Positions 10,440 to 18,045 of a stretch of DNA of 64,000 nucleotides are shown piece after piece. This DNA comes from Streptomyces sp. NBC_01298 (lineage in GTDB: Bacteria; Actinomycetota; Actinomycetes; Streptomycetales; Streptomycetaceae). The stretch is from positions 7,812,001 through 7,876,000 of the forward strand of contig NZ_CP108414.1 in NCBI RefSeq assembly GCF_035978755.1, read 5' to 3'. The notes beneath the pieces were generated by a model. It was not told where the DNA came from. It saw nothing but the letters and a program-made list of their open reading frames with translations, and did no database searches. Every line of letters begins with the position of its first letter. The first letter of the stretch is position 1. The translations under genes were made by a program, and so were the position numbers.

Positions 10440-13157
10440 ATGCGCAGACCCCGCAGAACACCGGAAGCAGCGGCGTCGCGGCCGCCCGCGCCCGCGCCGG
10501 CGGGTGGCCGCGGCAAGGGTCCGGGCCGCCGGGCGCACGCCGGACCGCCCGCCGAGGAGCCGGCGGAGCGCGCGGCGTCCGACGCGCTCGCGGCGATATC
10601 CGGCGCCGCCGGGGGCGGTGGCGGCGGTCCGCGGCTCCGCCTGCGTCCCGCCACCGTCCGGGCGAAGATCGTCTCGCTGCTGATGGTGCCGGTGGTTTCG
10701 CTCCTCGCCCTCTGGGCCTTCGCCACCGTCGACGCGGCCCAGGACGTCGCCCGCCTCGGCCGGGTCCAGCGCGTCGACCGGGAGCTACGGGCACCGGTCG
10801 AGGCCGCCATCACCGCGTTGCAGGCCGAACGGCGCACGGCCGTACGGTTGCTGGCCGATCCCACCGGCGGTCAGGCGGCCGCCGCACAGGCCCCCGGTCA
10901 GGCCGCCGCCCTGGAGGAACAGGCGCGCCGGACCGACGGCTCGCTACGGGCCCTGCGGCTCGGCGACCGCAACACCGTGGCCGACTCCGGCGACTACCGC
11001 ACCGACATCGTGATCCGGATGCGCGCCTTCGTCGCCGGCGCCGAGGGACTGGGCCCGGTCCGCAAGGACGTCGCCGACCACCGGGCGACCCCGGAAGCGG
11101 CGTACGAGACGTACAGCCGGGTGATCGACGCGGCGCTGGAGGTCGGCGGAGCCCTCTCCGGAGGAGGCCAGGACGCCGAACTGGGCGTCGACGCCAGGAT
11201 CCTGCTGGAATTCGCGCGGGCCGCGGAGCAACTGTCGCGGGAGGACGCCCTGCTGACGGCGCCGGGGCCGCGCACCGCCGAAACGCTTCGCCGCCTGACC
11301 GGCGCGGTCGAGACCCGGCGGGCCCTGACCGCCTCCGCCGCCCGGGACCTGCCCGCCGCACAGCAGGACGCCTGGCAGTCCGTGGCCAAGAGCGCCGCCT
11401 ACGCCGACCTCACCGGTGCCGAGGACCGGGCGCTGGCCGCCGCGGCCGGTGCCGGGACCGCCGGCCCGCCCGCCGGCTGGGAGGCCGCGTACACCTCGGT
11501 CGCCGGTTCGATGCGGGAGATCGGGGACGCCGCCCACGCCGCCTCCGCGGACCGCGGCGACCCGTTCGGCGCGGGCGCGCTGAGTCCCGCCGGAGCGGCC
11601 GTCCTCCTGGGCCTGGCCGCCGTGGCCGCCTCGCTCGTCATCTCGGTCCGCATCGGCCGGGCCCTCGTCGTCGAACTGGTCTCGCTGCGCAACACCGCGC
11701 TGGAGATCGCGCACCGCAAACTCCCGCAGGCCATGGACCGGTTGCGGGCCGGACAGGACATCGACGTGGCTGCCGAAACCCCGCGGGGACCGGCCGCCGA
11801 CGACGAGATCGCCCAGGTCGGCGAGGCCCTGGACACGGTCCACCGGGCCGCCCTCAGCGCCGCCGTCGAACGCGCCGAACTGGCCAGCGGCGTGAGCGGG
11901 GTCTTCGTCAACCTCGCCCGGCGCAGCCAGGTCCTGGTGCACAAGCAGCTCACCCTGCTCGACTCGATGGAGCGGCGCGCCGACGACCCGAACGAGCTCG
12001 GCGACCTCTTCCGGCTGGACCACCTCACCACCCGGATGCGGCGGCACGCGGAAAGCCTGATCATCCTGTCGGGAGCCGCTCCCGGGCGCGCCTGGCGGAT
12101 GCCGATCCCGCTGACGAACGTCGTACGGGCCGCCGTCTCCGAGATCGAGGACTACCCGCGCGTCGAGGTCCGCCAGCTCGCCGAGGCGGCCGTCGTCGGC
12201 GGAGCGGTCGCCGACCTCACCCACCTGCTGGCCGAACTCATCGAGAACGCCACCCAGTTCTCCCCGCCCCACACCAAGGTCCGGGTCAGCGGAGAACCCG
12301 TCGGCGCCGGCTACGTCCTGGAGGTCGAGGACCGGGGGCTCGGCATGGGCCGCGAATCCCTCCAGGAGGCCAACCGGCGCATCGAGCAGTCCGAGGCCCT
12401 GGACCTCTTCGACAGCGACCGGCTCGGGCTCTTCGTGGTCAGCCGCCTCTCGGCCCGCCACGGTGTGAAGGTGCACCTGCGCATGTCACCGTACGGCGGC
12501 ACCACCGCCGTGGTACTCCTCCCCAACTCCCTGCTCCAGGGCGCCCTGACGGCCGCCTCCCCACAGCCCGAGGAGGAGCGCACCGCCGCTCCGGCCCCGA
12601 CCCCGGCTCCGGAGCCGGTCACCGAGCCGGTACGGGAGCGGTTCCGGGAGACGTCCCAGGTCATCAGCGTCGTACGGGACGACGCGCGCGGGGTGCCGGT
12701 CCCGGACCGGAGCCCCGTACGGGAGGAACCGCGGCCTTCCCCGGTGGCCCCGCTGCGGCCGCGCGGCTCCGCGGGGGCGGCCCCCCGTACGCCCGCCACG
12801 GCGGTCGCGCCCGCCCCGGCGGTCACGGCGGCGCCCTCGGGCCCGTCGGCATCCCCGGGCCCGGCCGCCTCGGTCACCGAACTGCCGCGCCGGGTCCGGC
12901 AGGCAAGCCTCGTCCCACAGCTGCGCGAGGCTCCCGCTCCCAAGGCCCCGGCCGGTGTCCGGGGGGCGGAGGGGCCGCCCGGCCGGAGCCCCGAGCAGGC
13001 GCGCGAGCGGATGGCGGCGTACCGGGCCGGCTGGGTGCGGGGCACGCAGGCGAGCGGCGAGTCCCGCGCGGACGGTCCGGGCGGCGAAGGCGCCGCGGGG
13101 TCCGCGGGCGGTACGGGCGGCACAGGCAGTACTGGCGAAGGTGAAGGAGCACGATGA
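10440..13157 (+). CDS. cvnA: Conservon sensor kinase-like ATPase CvnA
   Basis: 905 residues with GAGGAG upstream of the ATG. Order: Pro/Arg/Gly-rich cytoplasmic N-terminus (1-75), membrane helix (77-97), an extracytoplasmic helical sensor of about 280 residues resembling nitrate/nitrite-sensing (NIT) domains, a second helix (about 378-404), a HAMP-like linker, a dimerisation region with RLDHLTTRMRRH, and a HATPase domain (593-697; LLAELIENATQFSPP, EDRGLGMG, GLFVVSRL). The C-terminal 200 residues are Pro/Ala-rich and disordered. First gene of a cvnABCD unit. Such proteins form membrane signalling complexes with the roadblock, DUF742 and GTPase partners; the signal is unknown. Confidence 0.92.
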   Translation: MRRPRRTPEAAASRPPAPAPAGGRGKGPGRRAHAGPPAEEPAERAASDALAAISGAAGGGGGGPRLRLRPATVRAKIVSLLMVPVVSLLALWAFATVDAAQDVARLGRVQRVDRELRAPVEAAITALQAERRTAVRLLADPTGGQAAAAQAPGQAAALEEQARRTDGSLRALRLGDRNTVADSGDYRTDIVIRMRAFVAGAEGLGPVRKDVADHRATPEAAYETYSRVIDAALEVGGALSGGGQDAELGVDARILLEFARAAEQLSREDALLTAPGPRTAETLRRLTGAVETRRALTASAARDLPAAQQDAWQSVAKSAAYADLTGAEDRALAAAAGAGTAGPPAGWEAAYTSVAGSMREIGDAAHAASADRGDPFGAGALSPAGAAVLLGLAAVAASLVISVRIGRALVVELVSLRNTALEIAHRKLPQAMDRLRAGQDIDVAAETPRGPAADDEIAQVGEALDTVHRAALSAAVERAELASGVSGVFVNLARRSQVLVHKQLTLLDSMERRADDPNELGDLFRLDHLTTRMRRHAESLIILSGAAPGRAWRMPIPLTNVVRAAVSEIEDYPRVEVRQLAEAAVVGGAVADLTHLLAELIENATQFSPPHTKVRVSGEPVGAGYVLEVEDRGLGMGRESLQEANRRIEQSEALDLFDSDRLGLFVVSRLSARHGVKVHLRMSPYGGTTAVVLLPNSLLQGALTAASPQPEEERTAAPAPTPAPEPVTEPVRERFRETSQVISVVRDDARGVPVPDRSPVREEPRPSPVAPLRPRGSAGAAPRTPATAVAPAPAVTAAPSGPSASPGPAASVTELPRRVRQASLVPQLREAPAPKAPAGVRGAEGPPGRSPEQARERMAAYRAGWVRGTQASGESRADGPGGEGAAGSAGGTGGTGSTGEGEGAR

Positions 13158-13600
13158 TGATCGAACATCAGAGGATCGACCTCGACGGCGTCCGCAGGTC
13201 GGGCGAACTCGACTGGCTCCTGGACGACCTCGTGGTCCGGGTGCGCGAGGTCCGGCACGCCGTGGTCCTGTCCAACGACGGCCTGGCGGTGGGTGCCTCC
13301 AGCGCGCTCAGCCGGGAGGACGCCGAGCACCTGGCGGCAGTGGCCTCCGGCTTCCACAGCCTGGCCAAGGGCGCGGGCCGGCACTTCCACGCCGGAGGCG
13401 TGCGCCAGACGATGGTGGAGATGGACGAGGGCTACCTCTTCGTGGCGGCCGCCGGAGACGGCTCCTGCCTGGCCGTGCTCAGCGGGGCCGGCGCCGACAT
13501 GGGGCTGATCGCCTACGAGATGGCCAGGCTGGTCAAGCGGGTCGGCGAGCACCTGTACACCCCGGCCCGGTTCGCGGCGCGGCCGCCGGCCGCCGGTTGA
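13154..13600 (+). CDS. cvnB: Roadblock/LC7-domain protein CvnB
   Basis: 148 residues. The ATG at 13154 overlaps the cvnA stop by 4 nt; a second ATG follows at once. The whole protein is a roadblock/LC7 domain (LDWLLDDLVVRV, HAVVLSNDGLAVGAS, MVEMDEGYLFVAAAG), the fold that acts as a GTPase-regulating platform in MglB and in conservons. It is expected to bind CvnD and control its nucleotide state. A close paralogue lies at 15229-15627. Confidence 0.93.
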   Translation: MMIEHQRIDLDGVRRSGELDWLLDDLVVRVREVRHAVVLSNDGLAVGASSALSREDAEHLAAVASGFHSLAKGAGRHFHAGGVRQTMVEMDEGYLFVAAAGDGSCLAVLSGAGADMGLIAYEMARLVKRVGEHLYTPARFAARPPAAG

Positions 13601-13611
13601 GGGCGGCGGCC

Positions 13612-13998
13612 TTGAGCACGAACGGCCGGTGGTACGACGCCGACGCGGGCCCGCTCGTCCGTCCGTACGCCATGACGGGCGGGCGCACGAAGCCGGGACC
13701 CCACGGGGTCCGGTTCGACCTGATCGCGCTGGTCGCCGTGGACCCGGCGGGAACGGACGAGGCTGCCGAGTCGCTGCTGGGCCCGGAGCACCGGGCGCTC
13801 CTCGGCCTGTGCCGGGACGAGACCCAGTCGGTGGCCGAACTCGCGGCGGACGCGGACCTGCCCGTGGGCGTGGTGCGCGTGCTGCTCGGGGACCTGCTGG
13901 AGGCCGGGCACGTCAAGGTCAGCCGGCCGGTGCCGCCCGCACAGCTGCCGGACGAGCGGATTCTGCGTGAAGTCATCGAGGGATTGCGAGCGCTGTGA
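13612..13998 (+). CDS. cvnC: DUF742 protein CvnC
   Basis: 128 residues from a TTG at 13612, chosen because GAGGG lies 8 nt upstream. A TTG at 13597 in the same frame overlaps the cvnB stop and is the alternative. The DUF742 hallmark GPLVRPYAMTGGRT is at the N-terminus and is followed by a winged-helix-like region (SVAELAADADLPVGVVRVLLGDLLEAG). In S. coelicolor these proteins accompany CvnB and CvnD at the membrane. It ends in overlap with cvnD. Confidence 0.9.
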   Translation: MSTNGRWYDADAGPLVRPYAMTGGRTKPGPHGVRFDLIALVAVDPAGTDEAAESLLGPEHRALLGLCRDETQSVAELAADADLPVGVVRVLLGDLLEAGHVKVSRPVPPAQLPDERILREVIEGLRAL

Positions 13999-14636
13999 TG
14001 GGACTGCACGACAACGGGCCGGCGCCGGCCGCCGAAGGCGGCGAGGAACTGGCCGCGCTCGCCCTGAAGATACTCGTGGCGGGCGGCTTCGGAGTCGGGA
14101 AGACGACCCTCGTCGGCGCCGTCAGCGAGATCCGGCCGCTGCGGACCGAGGAACTGCTCAGCGAGGCCGGGGAGCTGGTCGACGACACGGGAGGGGTCGA
14201 CCAGAAGACGACGACCACCGTGGCCATGGACTTCGGGCGGATCACGATCAGGTCGGGGCTGTCGCTCTACCTGTTCGGGACCCCGGGGCAGGACCGGTTC
14301 TGGTTCCTGTGGGACGAGCTGTCACAGGGCGCGCTGGGCGCGGTGGTCCTCGCCGACACGCGACGGCTGGAGGACTGCTTCCCCGCGGTGGACTACTTCG
14401 AGCACCGCAAGATCCCGTTCGTCGTGGCCGTCAATTGCTGGGCCAACGCGCGGCGGTACGCCTCGAACGAGGTCGCGCGGGCGCTGGACCTGGATCAGGG
14501 GACGCCGGTGGTGCTGTGCGACGCGCGGGACAAGGACTCGGGGAAGGAAGTGCTGATCCGGCTCGTGGAGTACGCGGGGCGGGTGCACACGGCGCGGCTG
14601 CTGGAGTCGGTGGAGCCGCGGGCCGACTCGGTGTGA
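13998..14636 (+). CDS. cvnD: Small Ras-like GTPase CvnD
   Basis: 212 residues from the ATG at 13998, which shares one base with the cvnC stop; a GTG at 13995 is the alternative. P-loop GGFGVGKTT (residues 29-37), switch-region DQKTTTTVAMDFG, and the G3 motif GTPGQDRF. The canonical G4 NKxD is replaced by an N-C-W sequence (VAVNCWANAR), which matters for guanine specificity. It should be the GTPase output of the conservon. No downstream P450 (cvnE/F type) follows; a convergent PPOX gene comes next. Confidence 0.92.
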   Translation: MGLHDNGPAPAAEGGEELAALALKILVAGGFGVGKTTLVGAVSEIRPLRTEELLSEAGELVDDTGGVDQKTTTTVAMDFGRITIRSGLSLYLFGTPGQDRFWFLWDELSQGALGAVVLADTRRLEDCFPAVDYFEHRKIPFVVAVNCWANARRYASNEVARALDLDQGTPVVLCDARDKDSGKEVLIRLVEYAGRVHTARLLESVEPRADSV

Positions 14637-14693
14637 ACCGGCCCGCGGTGAAGGGGTGTTGCGGCTATGGGTCTGTGTGCAGACGGCGGAACG

Positions 14694-15122
14694 TCAGTCG
14701 GCCACGCCGGCGGCCGAGATCACCTTGTCGATGCGGACGCGCACGAGGAGCTCGCCGGGGACCGCGTTGCGGCGGCCGAAGGCCTCGCCGTGCTCCGCTC
14801 CCATGTAGCGGGCGCCGATCCGGGTCGACCAGGGGAGCATCGCGTCCAGGTCCTCGCTGATCTCCGCCCGGCCCTGGAGGACGACGTAGGAGAAGGGCGG
14901 CCGGTCGTCGTCCACGCAGAGGGCGACGCGGCCGTCGCGGGCCAGATTGCGCCCCTTGACGGTGTCCTTCCCGGTGTTGAACACGAAGGAGTCGCCGTCG
15001 AGAACGAACCAGATGGGAGCGATGTGCGGGCTTCCGTCCTCGCGGACGGTGGACAGCTTTCCGGTGCGGGTGGAGTGGGAGACGAACTCCCGCCATTCCT
15101 CTTGAGTCATCTTCTTCACCAT
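14694..15122 (-). CDS. Pyridoxamine-phosphate-oxidase-fold (PPOX, F420/FMN-type) protein
   Basis: 142 residues from the ATG at 15122, with GGAGG 8 nt upstream. A split-beta-barrel flavin-binding fold: TGKLSTVREDGSPHIAPIWFVLDG, then FNTGKDTVKGRNLARDGRVALCVDD and FSYVVLQGRAEI, all typical of F420-dependent PPOX reductases of actinomycetes. It likely reduces a small electrophilic substrate; the substrate is unknown. It diverges from the second roadblock gene. Confidence 0.88.
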   Translation of the reverse strand: MVKKMTQEEWREFVSHSTRTGKLSTVREDGSPHIAPIWFVLDGDSFVFNTGKDTVKGRNLARDGRVALCVDDDRPPFSYVVLQGRAEISEDLDAMLPWSTRIGARYMGAEHGEAFGRRNAVPGELLVRVRIDKVISAAGVAD

Positions 15123-15228
15123 GGGCCCATCCTCCTTGCCGGAAAGCCCCTGGTGGGGAAGGCTGGCGGCACGACCATGCGGGGTGGGGCGCGGCCGGAC
15201 CGGCCGCGTCGACGGGGAGGGACTGTAT

Positions 15229-15627
15229 ATGGCGCTGGACAAGCAGCTGGACTGGCTGCTGGACGACTTGACGCGGCGGGTGCAGCAGGTGCGGCACGCC
15301 GTGGTGCTCTCCAACGACGGCCTGGTGACGGGCGCGAGCGCGGGGCTGGCACGGGAGGACGCGGAGCACCTGGCGGCCGTCGCGGCGGGGCTGCAGAGCC
15401 TGGCGAAGGGCTCGGGGCGGCACTTCCGGGCGGGTGAGGTCCGCCAGACGATGGTCGAGTACGACGACGGGGTCCTCTTCGTCATGGCGGCGGGCGCGGG
15501 CAGTTGCCTGTGCGTGCTGAGCGCCTCCGAGGCCGATATCGGGCACGTGGCGTACGAGATGACGCTGCTGGTGAACCGGGTGGGGGAGCACCTCGGGGTC
15601 GCGGAGCGGCGGATCACCGGCGGCTGA
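15229..15627 (+). CDS. Orphan roadblock/LC7 protein, paralogue of CvnB
   Basis: 132 residues from the ATG at 15229, with GGGGAGG upstream. It aligns over its full length with the CvnB at 13154: LDWLLDDLTRRVQQVRHAVV, SREDAEHLAAVA-like, RHFRAGEVRQTMVEYDDG and EVGEHL blocks. It has no adjacent DUF742 or GTPase gene, so it may compete with or substitute for CvnB, or be a duplication remnant still intact. It ends 121 nt before the next gene. Confidence 0.9.
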   Translation: MALDKQLDWLLDDLTRRVQQVRHAVVLSNDGLVTGASAGLAREDAEHLAAVAAGLQSLAKGSGRHFRAGEVRQTMVEYDDGVLFVMAAGAGSCLCVLSASEADIGHVAYEMTLLVNRVGEHLGVAERRITGG

Positions 15628-15748
15628 GGTGGACGGCCAAGGCGGGCGGCGGGTTCGGCCTTTCCGGGTTGTCCACAGCCCCTGCGGGGTGTCGTAGCTC
15701 TGAGTTACGTTCTTCACACACAGTAATCACTCTGGTGGGGAGAGCGCG

Positions 15749-16627
15749 ATGACACAGACGGTTCAGGCGCCGTGGACGACGGCTACGACGGCTACGACGG
15801 CGGCGACGGAGGCGACGGAGGCGACGGCGACGGCGGAGTCCGTGGTGGCGGAGTGCGGCGAGGTCGCCGGACTGCTGGGCGGCGGGCGCGCCGCGGGGGA
15901 ACTGGGTCTGACCCGAGTCGAGTTCGCCCGCGCCGTGCAGCTGGGCCTCGTACGGGCCGGCCCCCCAGGGGTCGCCGGAGCGGCTCGGTACACCCGGACC
16001 GAGCTCGACCGGGTCCGGTCGGCCGAGGGGTTCCCGCAGACGCTGATCGAGCGCGTGGAGACGGTCGCGGGAGCGGAGGCCGCGGCGGCCGTCCTGGGGG
16101 TCGGCCCGAGCCGGTTCACCCGGCTCGCCCGCTGCGGACACCTCACCCCGGTGGGATATCGGATCAACCGCTACCGGGCGGTGGTGTGGCTCTATCTGAC
16201 CGCGGAGCTACGGGACTTCGCGGCCCGCGAGCCCGCGATGCTGACGGGGAGCGCGCCCCCGGCGGACCGGGAGCTGATGGCGGCCAGGGCCGACCTGCGC
16301 CCCCGGAAGTGGCGCGAGCGGCACGTCGGGCTGTTGCTGAGACGGACCGCCGACCCCTGGGAGCGGGCCGCCGTACTGGCCTCCGTGCTGCCCGGGGACG
16401 ACGTGCGCGCGACCGTGCCCGACCCCGCGGAGCGGATCCTGCTCTGCGCGCTGGCCCCGCCCCCGCCCTACGGGCACCCGCAGGTCCCGGCGGCCGCCGA
16501 GGTGGCGGCCCGGCTGCTGAGGGCCGGGCCACCGGACGAGATCGGGTGGTACCGCACCAGCCTCGACTTCGCCCTGACCGGAGCGAGGGGTCAGTCGAAG
16601 TCGACGGGGGAGAGGGGGCCGACGTAG
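15749..16627 (+). CDS. DUF6397-like protein with helix-turn-helix-like segments
   Basis: 292 residues; GGGGAG lies 6 nt before the ATG. After an Ala/Thr-Glu repeat tail encoded by ACGGCT/GGCGAC-type repeats (15778-15835), two similar helical segments follow (AAGELGLTRVEFARAVQLGLV and AAAAVLGVGPSRFTRLARCGHL). Each resembles a MerR/excisionase-like DNA-binding helix pair. The rest is soluble. I believe this matches a Streptomyces family annotated DUF6397, but I cannot check it. Its last 37 nt overlap the convergent YchJ gene. Confidence 0.72.
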   Translation: MTQTVQAPWTTATTATTAATEATEATATAESVVAECGEVAGLLGGGRAAGELGLTRVEFARAVQLGLVRAGPPGVAGAARYTRTELDRVRSAEGFPQTLIERVETVAGAEAAAAVLGVGPSRFTRLARCGHLTPVGYRINRYRAVVWLYLTAELRDFAAREPAMLTGSAPPADRELMAARADLRPRKWRERHVGLLLRRTADPWERAAVLASVLPGDDVRATVPDPAERILLCALAPPPPYGHPQVPAAAEVAARLLRAGPPDEIGWYRTSLDFALTGARGQSKSTGERGPT

Positions 16628-17004
16628 ACCCAGGCCCCGTTCTCCCGGGCGAAGGAACTGTGTTCGTGCAGCGAGCCGGTGTGCCGGCCCTCGCGGTAGT
16701 GGGCCCGGAACTCCACCGAGCCCTCCGTCTCGAACATCCCGCCGCGCTCGGTGGCCAGGATCTCCAGCCGTTCCCAGCGCTGCCCGGGATCCAGGTCGAG
16801 CACGCCCGGCCGGGTGGACGGGTGCCAGGAGCGCAGGAGATAGGCGGTGTCGCCGACGGCGAAGGCGCTGAACCGGGAGCGCATCAGCAGCTCGGCGGTG
16901 GGCGCCTGCCGCTCGCCGGAGTGGAAGCGGCCGCAGCACTCCGGGTAGGCGGCGGGCAGCCCGCAGGGGCAGGGAACGGCTGGAGCGGGAGCCGGGCTGG
17001 GCAT
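16591..17004 (-). CDS. YchJ family protein
   Basis: 137 residues from the ATG at 17004. An N-terminal SEC-C-like metal-binding motif (CPCG...YPECCGRFH) is followed by an NTF2-like domain (LMRSRFSAFAVGDTAYLLRSW; VEFRAHYREG). The YchJ/UPF0225 fold is clear; its biochemical role is unknown. It starts 33 nt after the tesB stop on the same strand, so the two are probably co-transcribed. Its 3' end overlaps the DUF6397-like gene tail to tail by 37 nt. Confidence 0.88.
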   Translation of the reverse strand: MPSPAPAPAVPCPCGLPAAYPECCGRFHSGERQAPTAELLMRSRFSAFAVGDTAYLLRSWHPSTRPGVLDLDPGQRWERLEILATERGGMFETEGSVEFRAHYREGRHTGSLHEHSSFARENGAWVYVGPLSPVDFD

Positions 17005-17036
17005 GGAAGCACTCAGTTCTTCGGGGAGGTGAGGGA

Positions 17037-17939
17037 CTACTGCGGGGAAACGGCCGGCTTGGAGGCCTTGGCGCCGTACGGGCGGAAGAGACCTTCCTGG
17101 ACCACCGACACCAGCAGCTTGCCTTCGAGGTCGTAGATGCGGCCGCGTGCCAGGCCCCGGCCGCCGTGCGCGATGGGCGACTCCTGGTCGTACAGGAACC
17201 ACTCGTCCGCCCGGAACGGCCGGTGGAACCACATGGCGTGGTCCAGGGAGGCCATGTCGAAACCGCGCATGCCCCACAGGGGCTCCACGGGGATGCGCAC
17301 GGCGTCGAGGAGGGTCATGTCACTGGCGTAGGTGAGGGCGCAGGTGTGCACGAGCGGGTCGTCGCCCAGCGGGCCGACGGCGCGCATCCACACCGCGCTG
17401 CGCGGATCGGCGTCCTTGAGCTCCTCGGGGGTCCAGCGGAGCCGGTCCACGTAGCGGATGTCGAAGGGCTGGCGGCGGGCCATCCGTTCCAGCGCCTCCG
17501 GCAGCGTGCCCAAGTGCTCGCGGATCTCGTCCACGACCTTCGGGAGCGTGTCCGGGTGCGGGAAGTCGAGGCGGGGAGGCAGCTGGTGCTCGATGCTGCC
17601 CTCCTCCGGCTGATGGAAGGAGGCGGTCAGATTGAAGATGGTCTTGCCCTGCTGGACCGCGGTGACCCGGCGGGTGGTGAAGGAGCGCCCGTCGCGCACC
17701 CGCTCCACCTGGTACACGATCGGCACTCCGGGGATGCCGGGGCGCAGGAAGTACGAGTGGAGGGAGTGGACGGGCCGGTCGCCCTCCGTGGTGCGGCCCG
17801 CCGCCACCAGCGCCTGGCCGGCGACCTGGCCGCCGAAGACGCGCTGGAGGGACTCCTGGGGGCTGGCGCCCCGGAAGATGTTGACCTCGATCTGCTCCAG
17901 GTCGAGCAGATCGACCAGCCTCTCGGCGGGGTTCGTCAT
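17037..17939 (-). CDS. tesB: Acyl-CoA thioesterase II
   Basis: 300 residues from the ATG at 17939. Double hot-dog thioesterase: NIFRGASPQESLQRVFGGQV, HSLHSYFLRPG (first hot dog), then YASDMTLLDAVRIP, FDMASLDHAMWFHRPFRADEWFLYDQESP (second, with the catalytic Asp region) and the C-terminal GRGLARGRIYDLEGKLLVSVVQEG. It hydrolyses medium/long acyl-CoA to free acid in the cytoplasm. The DUF3516 helicase ends 107 nt upstream on the same strand. Confidence 0.95.
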   Translation of the reverse strand: MTNPAERLVDLLDLEQIEVNIFRGASPQESLQRVFGGQVAGQALVAAGRTTEGDRPVHSLHSYFLRPGIPGVPIVYQVERVRDGRSFTTRRVTAVQQGKTIFNLTASFHQPEEGSIEHQLPPRLDFPHPDTLPKVVDEIREHLGTLPEALERMARRQPFDIRYVDRLRWTPEELKDADPRSAVWMRAVGPLGDDPLVHTCALTYASDMTLLDAVRIPVEPLWGMRGFDMASLDHAMWFHRPFRADEWFLYDQESPIAHGGRGLARGRIYDLEGKLLVSVVQEGLFRPYGAKASKPAVSPQ

Positions 17940-18045
17940 CAGAGGATCTCCACTGTCGGGCCCGGCCGCCGCGGCGGCGCCGGTCGGTTGCGGGTCGGGG
18001 TTCGGTGGCGGGTGGGGTGCCCGCCCGGGCGGAACCGGAGGGGGG

